From DATCJU01 sp036562635 (GTDB taxonomy: Bacteria; Actinomycetota; Actinomycetes; Mycobacteriales; Pseudonocardiaceae): a DNA stretch of 17,727 nucleotides. Below are positions 6,568 through 12,270 of this stretch, in pieces. The stretch covers positions 1 through 17,727 of the forward strand of contig DATCJU010000020.1 of assembly GCA_036562635.1 (NCBI GenBank). Direction: 5' to 3'. The notes below the pieces were generated by a model that did no database searches, was not told the DNA's origin, and saw nothing but the letters and a program-made list of their open reading frames with translations. The number at the start of each line of letters is the position of its first letter. The stretch's first letter is position 1. The translations under genes and the position numbers were made by a program.

Positions 6568-6596
6568 TTGACTCGGTGGTCTAGACCTCATACCGT
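6568..6596 (+). promoter_or_regulatory. Chitinase operon promoter
   Basis: TTGACT (6568-6573) and TACCGT (6591-6596) are separated by 17 bp, and dre copy 2 fills most of the spacer. Transcription would start near 6603, leaving a leader of about 240 nt before the first chitinase start. Paired TGGTCTAGACC repeats around a promoter are the known layout of Streptomyces chitinase promoters. Confidence 0.75.
6576..6588. promoter_or_regulatory. DasR-type operator (dre), copy 2
   Basis: This is an exact 13-bp copy of the first site (GTGGTCTAGACCT), 22 bp further on and inside the -35/-10 spacer. A DasR-like GntR repressor sensing glucosamine-6-phosphate would occlude the promoter here; that regulator is not in the window. 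Confidence 0.75.
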
Positions 6597-6773
6597 CGTC
6601 GATCGCAGTCGCCGCCATGCCCAACCGGACACCGCCCTCCGTGGGCGGCAGGCCGGACGCGGATTGCCGTGTTCCCGCACCGCGCCCGGCCACGTGGCGA
6701 GGAGGTGACCACGGCCCGTGCGTACCACGGCCCTCCCCTCGCCATCCGACATCACCGCCGCCGCCCTCGTACC

Positions 6774-6813
6774 TCCACCGCCGTGTCGTCGAGAACGGCG
6801 GCACGGCGGTGGA
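6774..6813 (+). other. Leader stem-loop upstream of the chitinase ribosome binding site
   Basis: TCCACCGCCGTG (6774-6785) pairs perfectly with CACGGCGGTGGA (6802-6813): 12 bp with a 16-nt loop, ending about 16 nt before the GGAG of the first chitinase gene. A smaller hairpin, CCGCCC/GGGCGG (6632-6648), lies near the 5' end of the same leader. These could stabilise the mRNA or limit translation. The rest of the gap 6490-6842 shows nothing else convincing. Confidence 0.5.
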
Positions 6814-6842
6814 TCCCCATCGGACGACCCTGGAGCACTGCG

Positions 6843-8184
6843 ATGAACCGACACCGTCGCTGGGCGGCCCTGTCCGCCGCACTGGCCACGCTTCCGGTCG
6901 CGGCCCTGCTCACGACGAACGCCACGGCCGGGGCCGCGGTCGAACCGACCGCCGCCTTCGACATCTCGGCCACCTGGGACACCGGCTACGCCGGCCAGTA
7001 CACGATCACGGCCGGATCGGCCGGCCTGAACGGCTGGCGCCTGGAGTTCGACCTGCCCGCGGGCACCACCGTGGGTACCTACTGGGACGCCCTGCTCACC
7101 CGGGACGGCAACCACTACACGTTCACCAGCCGGGACTACAACGCCACCCTGGCCCCCGGAGCGAGCACGTCCTTCGGGTTCAACGGCATCGGATCCGGCA
7201 AGCCGCTCAACTGCAGACTGAACGGCCTACCGTGCGACGGTGGCACCCCGCCCACCACGACCACGACCACCACGACGACCCAGCCGCCGCAGACGGACAG
7301 CAGCTACGCCGCCGCACCGTACTACTACTACGGTTGGGGCAACCCGCAGCCGATCACCGAGGTCATGAGCGCCACCGGCGCGAAGACCTTCACCCTGGCC
7401 TTCATCCTGGCCAACGGGTGCAGCCCGGCCTGGGATGGCCAGGAGCCGGTGGCCACGGACACCCGGTGCCGCCCTGATCGACCAGATCCGCGCGGCGGGC
7501 GGTGACGTCATGCCGTCAATCGGCGGCTGGAACGGCAGCAAGCTCGGCGAGGTGTGTCCCGACGCCCAGTCACTGGCCGCCGCCTACCAACAGGTGATCG
7601 ACAAGTACCAGCTCAAGGCCATCGACCTCGACATCGAGAACACCGAGTTCGAGAACGCCCAGGCCCACGACAAGATCATGAACGCCCTGAAGCTGGTGCG
7701 GCAGGCCAACCCGGGCATCAAGATCTACATCACCATCCCGGCCAGCCAGAGCGGTCTGACCTGGTGGGGCCAGGAGCTGGTGAAGAAGGCGATCGAGGTC
7801 GGCGTCGAGATCGACGCCTGGACACTGATGCCGTTCAACTTCGGTGCGGGTGACCTCGGCCAGGCGACCATCGGCACGATGGAGGCGTTCCACGCCCAGC
7901 TCAAGAGCCTGTACCCGGGTCGCAGCGACGAGGAGATCTACCGGATGCAGGGCATCTCCTCGATGAACGGCCGCACGGACACCGGTGAGTACGGCTACCA
8001 GTCCGACCTCGAGGAGATGCTGGCCTACGCACAGAGCAAGCACCTGGGCCGGTTCACCTTCTGGTCGGTGAACCGGGACCGTCAGTGCGCCGTCCCGGAC
8101 CCGGGCCAGACCTACAACGACTGCAGCAGCGTGCCGCAGCAGCCGTACGAGTTCACCAGGATCGTCGCGCGCTACCAGGGCTGA
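6843..8184 (+). pseudogene. Secreted CBM2-GH18 chitinase, frameshifted by one base
   Basis: ATG 6843 has GGAG 7 bp before it. Residues 1-31 form a signal peptide (MNRHRRW, hydrophobic core, cleavage near NATAGA/AVEP). Residues 33-133 are a family 2 carbohydrate-binding module (WDTGYAGQYTI, GWRLEFDLP, GNHYTF, LAPGASTSFGFNG). A Thr-Pro linker spans about 134-152, and the GH18 domain begins near YYYYGWGNPQPITE. The frame then runs into a stop at 7503-7505 after 220 aa. Dropping one C from the CCC at 7462-7464 restores a 446-aa protein with no other defect: SIGG at 225-228 and the catalytic DxDxE as D261, D263, E265 (IDLDIEN). GH18 enzymes cut the beta-1,4 links of chitin using the terminal Glu and the substrate N-acetyl group. 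The catalytic half alone has no signal peptide. A sequencing error is as likely as a true mutation. Confidence 0.85.
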
Positions 8185-8194
8185 GGTGACAGGG

Positions 8195-9211
8195 ATGTTC
8201 CGCACCAGGACACGCTGGACGGCGCTGGCCGCCGGAGTTGCGATGCTGCCCCTGGTCGCGCTGGCCGCTCCCGCCGCGACAGCCGAGGCGACGGCCCCGA
8301 CGACCACCACGGTCTCGACCACGGATCCGCAGCCGAGCCAGGCCCACCCGAAGGTCGCGCCCTACATCGACATCACCATGGAGCGGCCGACCCTGACCGA
8401 GGTGGCCCAGGCGACCGGGCAGAAACACTTCACGCTCGCCTTCGTGCTGGGCAGCAGCACCGGCTGCGACCCGAAGTGGGGCGGCACGATCGACCTCGAC
8501 GAGCCGCGGATCATCGACCAGATCCGGGCGCTGCGGGCACAGGGCGGTGACGTCGTCGTCGCCACCGGTGGCGCCCTCGGCCCCTACCTGGAGCACGTGT
8601 GCGGCAGCGCGGAGGCCCTGGCCGACGCCTACCGGAAGATCCTCGACGTCACCGGGGCTAACAGCCTCGACGTCGACGTCGAGGCGGCCATTCCCGCCGA
8701 CACGGTCAACCAGGCTCTCGCCACGATCCAGCGGGAACGCGGCACCACGATCAGCTACACGCTCCGGGTCCAGGGACAGGACTACGGGGTGGACCCGTTC
8801 TCGGTGGAGATCCTGCGGAGCGCGGCCCAGCACGGGGTGGACGTCCTGGTCAACCCGATGCTGATGAACTTCGGCTACACCGGGGACTGGGGAGAGGCGA
8901 TGATCTCGGCGGCCGACGCCACCCTGGAACAGATGCGGCAGGTGTGGCCGAGCCTGTCCGACACCGAGCTGCGGGCCCGGCTGGGCATCACCCCGATGAT
9001 CGGCCGGAACGACAGCGGCATGGTCACCACCCAGGACCACGCCCGGGCCCTGCTCGCCTACGCCCAGGCTCATCGGATCGGGTTCATCGGTTTCTGGTCC
9101 GTGGGCCGGGACAACGGTTCCTGCCCGGGCGGTGGTGTCTCCCCCACCTGCAGCGGGATCGCCCAGTCCCTGTACGAGTTCACCAACATCTTCAAGGCCT
9201 ACACCGGGTGA
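8195..9211 (+). CDS. Secreted GH18 chitinase-like glycoside hydrolase without binding module
   Basis: ATG 8195 is chosen because GAGGTG lies 6 bp upstream; an in-frame GTG at 8186 lies within that site. The gene follows the first chitinase by 10 bp, so the two share one mRNA. The 338-aa product has a signal peptide (RTRTRW, hydrophobic core, cleavage near PAATA/EA), a short Thr-rich stretch (about 33-44) and a GH18 barrel. The DxDxE motif is intact as D159, D161, E163 (SLDVDVEA). The SxGG strand is altered to ATGG (123-126). The PMLMNFG strand and the C-terminal GFWSVGRDNG and YEFTNIFKAY segments match the first enzyme's MPFNFG, TFWSVNRD and YEFTRIVARY. It is a diverged paralogue, probably acting on soluble chitin oligomers or accessible chitin since it has no CBM2. 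That specificity is inference. Confidence 0.88.
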   Translation: MFRTRTRWTALAAGVAMLPLVALAAPAATAEATAPTTTTVSTTDPQPSQAHPKVAPYIDITMERPTLTEVAQATGQKHFTLAFVLGSSTGCDPKWGGTIDLDEPRIIDQIRALRAQGGDVVVATGGALGPYLEHVCGSAEALADAYRKILDVTGANSLDVDVEAAIPADTVNQALATIQRERGTTISYTLRVQGQDYGVDPFSVEILRSAAQHGVDVLVNPMLMNFGYTGDWGEAMISAADATLEQMRQVWPSLSDTELRARLGITPMIGRNDSGMVTTQDHARALLAYAQAHRIGFIGFWSVGRDNGSCPGGGVSPTCSGIAQSLYEFTNIFKAYTG

Positions 9212-9257
9212 CCGGGAACTCCGGGACCACCTGACCGCGCCGAACGGTCCCGGCAGA

Positions 9258-9288
9258 GGGGCGGGGTCCTCCGCTTCGGCCCCGCCCC
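9258..9288 (+). terminator. Terminator 1 after the chitinase operon
   Basis: GGGGCGGGG (9258-9266) pairs with CCCCGCCCC (9280-9288) around a 13-nt loop, 46 bp after the second GH18 stop. Confidence 0.7.
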
Positions 9289-9290
9289 GT

Positions 9291-9323
9291 CCGTCCCGGC
9301 GGCCAGCCGGGCCGCCGGGACGG
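9291..9323 (+). terminator. Terminator 2 after the chitinase operon
   Basis: CCGTCCCGGCGGCC (9291-9304) pairs perfectly with GGCCGCCGGGACGG (9310-9323): a 14-bp stem with a 5-nt loop, 2 bp after the first stem-loop. Neither has a T-run. The pair forms a double stop before the DUF4389 gene. Confidence 0.7.
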
Positions 9324-9453
9324 GGGCGATCACCTCGTACGGGAAGGACGGGACCTTCGTCCCCTCTTCCGGGGGTCGGTGGCCTCTGGTCCGTCGCCTG
9401 CGGGGCGCCGACCCTGGAGAGCCTTGTCCCATGTCCGTACGAGAGGCTCGATC

Positions 9454-10158
9454 ATGGTTCCCGCAGCGGCTTATCCGGTCCGTGTCGAGGGACACCTGGA
9501 TCCACAGCTGAGCCGCTGGCTCTGGCTGGTCAAATGGATCCTGGCCATCCCGCACTACATCGTGCTCGCGTTCCTGTGGATCGCGTTCACCGTGGTCGGT
9601 GTGATCGCCTTCTTCGCAATCCTGTTCACCGCCCGTTATCCGCGTCCCCTGTTCGACTTCAACCTCGGTGTGCTGCGGTGGTCGTGGCGGGTCACCTACT
9701 ACAGCTACGGAGCACTGGGGACCGACCGGTACCCGCCGTTCAGTCTCGGTGAGGAACCGGACTACCCCGCCACACTCGACATCGCCTATCCCGACCATCT
9801 CTCACGGGGGCTGGTGCTGGTCAAGTGGTGGCTGCTGGCCATCCCCCACTACCTGGTCCTCGCGATCCTCCTGGGCAGCGCCTACTACGGCGTCGTCAAC
9901 ACCGGGCTCGTCGGCATCCTGGTTCTCATCGCCGGTGTCGTGCTGCTGTTCACCCAGCGCTATCCACAGGGCGTGTTCGACTTCCTGTTGGGCATACACC
10001 GGTGGGCGCTGCGGGTGGCCGCCTACACCGCCCTGATGACCGACGTCTATCCACCGTTCCGGCTCGACCTGGGCGGCACCGACCCGGCAACCCTGCCCCT
10101 GCACGAAACCGACCAGGACACCGGCTCGGACCGGCCCGACACGTCCCCGGACGCCTGA
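9454..10158 (+). CDS. DUF4389-type integral membrane protein with duplicated repeat
   Basis: ATG 9454 is preferred over an upstream in-frame ATG at 9379, because AGAGG lies 7 bp before it and the sequence between is not protein-like. The 234-aa product has two copies of a module. The first is YPVRVEGHLDPQLSRWLWLV...KWILAIPHYIVL (about 7-40); the second is AYPDHLSRGLVLVKWWLLAI...PHYLVLAIL (about 110-140). Each is followed by a long hydrophobic segment and a TARYPRPLFDFNLGVLRW or TQRYPQGVFDFLLGIHRW motif ending in YPPF. About four membrane segments are predicted, with an acidic hydrophilic tail (TDQDTGSDRPDTSPDA). The pattern matches the DUF4389 family, whose function is unknown. It appears to be a single-gene unit. 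Confidence 0.8.
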   Translation: MVPAAAYPVRVEGHLDPQLSRWLWLVKWILAIPHYIVLAFLWIAFTVVGVIAFFAILFTARYPRPLFDFNLGVLRWSWRVTYYSYGALGTDRYPPFSLGEEPDYPATLDIAYPDHLSRGLVLVKWWLLAIPHYLVLAILLGSAYYGVVNTGLVGILVLIAGVVLLFTQRYPQGVFDFLLGIHRWALRVAAYTALMTDVYPPFRLDLGGTDPATLPLHETDQDTGSDRPDTSPDA

Positions 10159-10255
10159 CGAGACCATCCGCCGAACCGGTGATGGCCGCAGTGGGCCCGT
10201 ACACCGACTCGAGGAACCGTGCCGCGCACCTTCGGCATGACGCTCCTGATTCGGC

Positions 10256-10279
10256 GTTTCACCGCCCACCCGCCGGGTA
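10256..10279 (+). promoter_or_regulatory. SigB/SigF-like promoter of the DUF2231 gene
   Basis: GTTT (10256-10259) and GGGTA (10275-10279) are separated by 15 bp, matching the GTTT/GNNT-N14-16-GGGTA class used by actinobacterial general-stress sigma factors. The predicted start point (about 10287-10290) falls on the GTG start codon, which lacks a Shine-Dalgarno sequence. A leaderless transcript is therefore likely. Confidence 0.5.
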
Positions 10280-10289
10280 GCGACGATCC

Positions 10290-10871
10290 GTGAGCTTCGT
10301 ACGGCGATGGTTGGACGCGAGTGAGTCGGTGGATCAGGTCGACGGCGTGGCCGCCGCCGCCCAGGCGTGGCTGCGGCGCGCCGTCGGCGACAGCACGGTG
10401 GAACGGGTGCTGGGCGGGGCGTGGGCGGGGCACCCGCTCCATCCGGCGACCATCTCGCTGCCCATCGGTCTCTGGTTCGCCTCGGCCCTGCTGGACACCG
10501 TTCCCGGGAACGAGGAGAACGTCAACCGGCTGATCCGTGCCGGCCTGCTCTCGGTACCGGTGGTCGCCGCCGCCGGACTGGTGGACTGGAGCACGCTGGA
10601 CGTGCGGCAGCGCCGGGTGGGGGTCCTCCACGCGTTGGCCAATACGACCGCCTCGTTGTGCTTCCTGATCTCCTACCGCCACCGCAAGCGGGGTCGGCAG
10701 CGAGCCGGCAGGGCGTGGTCCCTGCTCGGGTTGGCCGCAGTCGCCGTGGGTGGCGCACTGGGTGGCCACCTGTCCTACGCCCTGGGCGCCGGGATGTACC
10801 GATGGTCACGCAAGGGGCAGCTGCCCCTCACCGAGCGTCTGCGTCCCACACGGCGGCGCTCCGCCGGCTGA
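10290..10871 (+). CDS. DUF2231-type membrane protein
   Basis: The GTG start at 10290 gives 193 aa. There is no clear ribosome binding site, which fits a leaderless message from the GGGTA promoter just upstream. After a short amphipathic N-terminus comes GAWAGHPLHPATISLPIGLW, the marker of the DUF2231 family with its conserved His-Pro. About four hydrophobic segments follow: SLPIGLWFASALL, AGLLSVPVVAAAGLV, VLHALANTTASLCFLISY and LLGLAAVAVGGALGGHLSYALG. The tail is basic. Conserved His residues (GHPLHP, VLHALAN, GGHLSY) suggest metal or haem binding, but no function is established here. The stop lies 35 bp from the stop of the convergent DUF5709 gene. Confidence 0.75.
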   Translation: MSFVRRWLDASESVDQVDGVAAAAQAWLRRAVGDSTVERVLGGAWAGHPLHPATISLPIGLWFASALLDTVPGNEENVNRLIRAGLLSVPVVAAAGLVDWSTLDVRQRRVGVLHALANTTASLCFLISYRHRKRGRQRAGRAWSLLGLAAVAVGGALGGHLSYALGAGMYRWSRKGQLPLTERLRPTRRRSAG

Positions 10872-10881
10872 GGACCGGCGG
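10861..10881. terminator. Stem-loop between convergent DUF2231 and DUF5709 genes
   Basis: CCGCCGG (10861-10867) pairs with CCGGCGG (10875-10881) around a 7-nt loop that includes the DUF2231 stop codon. It sits in a 35-bp convergent gap and could serve both strands. Confidence 0.45.
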
Positions 10882-10906
10882 GCGGCCGCGGCGCCACCAG
10901 GACAGC

Positions 10907-11365
10907 TCAGTCGGACGGCGGTGGGGTGCGCTCCGCACCGGCCACCGAGCCACCGCCCTCGTCGGCCAGCTGCCCGCGCCGGATGGCCTCGGCCCGGATC
11001 TCCGTGTCCCAGGGGAACTCCTCGGGTGGGTACTCCGCCGTGTCGTTGTCCGGCTCGTCGGTGCCGGAGAGCCCCTCCTCGGCCTCGCTCTCCTGGGTGG
11101 AACCGACGTTCGGATCCGACTCGAGCGGTGCGTCGGGCTCCTCCTCGGCCAGTCGCTCGGTGAGCGACCGCCCGTGGCTCTGTTCGTAGTGGGTGGTGCC
11201 GTACCGGTCGACGGCCATCCACCGCTCGGGTGGGTCCATGCCCGCTTCCAGGGGATCGACCCGCAGCCGGTCCTCGTCGAGGTCCTCGGCGGCGCCCAGG
11301 GCGGCCGCGTCCTGCTCGACCGGACCTCGTGCCCCGGTGTCCTGCGGCGACTCCGCGTTGGTCAT
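10907..11365 (-). CDS. DUF5709-type acidic hydrophilic protein
   Basis: Read on the minus strand from ATG 11365, the product is 152 aa, strongly acidic and without hydrophobic segments. The core DRLRVDPLEAGMDPPERWMA, then VDRYGTTHYEQSHGRSLTERLAEEEPD (about 33-77), has the PPER, GTT and EQ-G-SL-RLAEE pattern of the actinobacterial DUF5709 family. The C-terminal half (AEEGLSGTDEPDNDTAEYPP) looks disordered. No biochemical role is known; its composition suits a stress-related or intrinsically disordered protein. It is transcribed divergently from the TenA-like gene, with a GGGTA-type promoter match about 40 bp upstream. The ribosome binding site is weak (GGTGAG). Confidence 0.72.
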   Translation of the reverse strand: MTNAESPQDTGARGPVEQDAAALGAAEDLDEDRLRVDPLEAGMDPPERWMAVDRYGTTHYEQSHGRSLTERLAEEEPDAPLESDPNVGSTQESEAEEGLSGTDEPDNDTAEYPPEEFPWDTEIRAEAIRRGQLADEGGGSVAGAERTPPPSD

Positions 11366-11412
11366 CTCTCACCATCCCCGGTATGGGGCATGCTTCTGTA
11401 CACCGAAAGGCC

Positions 11413-11437
11413 TACCCCGAGTCCCCCACGGTTACGC
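11413..11437 (-). promoter_or_regulatory. Possible SigB/SigF-like promoter of the DUF5709 gene
   Basis: On the minus strand GCGT (11437-11434), 16 bp, then GGGTA (11417-11413) fits GNNT-N14-16-GGGTA. The predicted leader is about 40 nt. The -35 part carries little information. Confidence 0.35.
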
Positions 11438-11616
11438 ACCGACACAGGCCTTCGAGTCGAGCCGATCTTGATCACTCTCCGGGGCCATGATCGTGCCGTA
11501 GAGTGCGCCCGGCGGTGTCCGGTCGATCTTCGCGGGGTCTGCCCCGGGCTTCCGGTTCTCCCCCACGACCGGCGCCGCCGGACATGGCAAGACACTCGTC
11601 CGAGGGAGCGGGCACG

Positions 11617-12270
11617 ATGAGTGGTTCGGCACGGGAACTGTTGGATTCGGTGCGCCAGGAGCTGGCGCCGGCGGAGGGCGACAACACACTCGCCCCGCTG
11701 CTCGCCGCGGGACAGGCGCCGCGGGAGGTCTTCGGCACGATCGCCGCCGAGGAGCTGCGGATCGTCCGCAGTGACTGGCGGAGTTTCCTCACCCTCGCCG
11801 CACGGGCCGAAGAGCCGCACGCCCGGGAGTACTTCAGTGCCCTGGCCCAGGGCGAGCAGCTGGCACTGGCCCGGCTGGACGCGCTGGCCGAAGCGGCCGG
11901 GCTGAGCGCCGAGGACCTGACGAACTACCAGCCCCGCCCCGGTTGTCAGGCGTACCCCTCCTACCTGGCCTGGCTGGCGATCAACGGCGAGGCGGCGGAC
12001 GTCGTCGTCGCCATCACCGCGAACTTCGCCGCCTGGGGCTCCTACTGCGCCACGATCGCCCGGGCGATGCGTGAGCACTACGGTTTCGCGGACGAGGCGT
12101 GCGGTTTCTTCGACCTGTTCGCCTCCCCCGCTCCTGAGCTCGAGGAACTCGCCGTGGCCGCCGTGCAGGCGGGGATCGACAGTGGCCGGCTGACCGAACG
12201 GATCGCCCGGGAGTACGGCCGCCTGTTCCAGGCCTACGAGTTGATGTTCTGGAACACGCTGGCCGACTGA
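11617..12270 (+). CDS. TenA-like (TENA/THI-4, haem-oxygenase-fold) protein
   Basis: ATG 11617 is preferred to the ORF start at 11503, since GGGAG lies 9-10 bp upstream and the 38 earlier codons are arginine/proline-rich non-coding sequence. The 217-aa product is all-helical. It opens with SARELLDSVRQELAPAEGDN and carries a central ANFAAWGSYCATIARAMREH segment (about 143-162) with a Cys near the position of the TenA nucleophile. It closes with YGRLFQAYELMFWNTLAD, where the Glu sits as in TenA thiaminase II. TenA enzymes hydrolyse aminopyrimidines or thiamin in salvage, but many family members are divergent and uncharacterised. No thiamin gene or TPP riboswitch is visible nearby, so a thiamin role should not be assumed. 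Its last 37 bp overlap the convergent GGDEF/HD-GYP gene. Confidence 0.72.
   Translation: MSGSARELLDSVRQELAPAEGDNTLAPLLAAGQAPREVFGTIAAEELRIVRSDWRSFLTLAARAEEPHAREYFSALAQGEQLALARLDALAEAAGLSAEDLTNYQPRPGCQAYPSYLAWLAINGEAADVVVAITANFAAWGSYCATIARAMREHYGFADEACGFFDLFASPAPELEELAVAAVQAGIDSGRLTERIAREYGRLFQAYELMFWNTLAD

Noticed and set aside
6705..6843. N-terminal extension of the first chitinase from GTG at 6705
   Set aside because: It would put about 46 Arg/His-rich residues in front of a good signal peptide, and its Shine-Dalgarno spacing is wrong. ATG 6843 has a proper site and peptide.
7250..7290. ACC/ACG-rich repeat as a regulatory or CRISPR-like repeat
   Set aside because: It simply encodes the Thr-Pro linker between the binding and catalytic modules.
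7461..7470. Programmed ribosomal frameshifting in the chitinase
   Set aside because: There is no slippery heptamer, and only a three-base C run. Nothing supports recoding over an ordinary indel or a sequencing error.
7435..8184. A separate chitinase catalytic-domain gene starting at ATG 7435
   Set aside because: The ATG lies in the out-of-frame overlap, has no ribosome binding site, and the product would lack a signal peptide. One-base repair gives a standard full-length enzyme instead.
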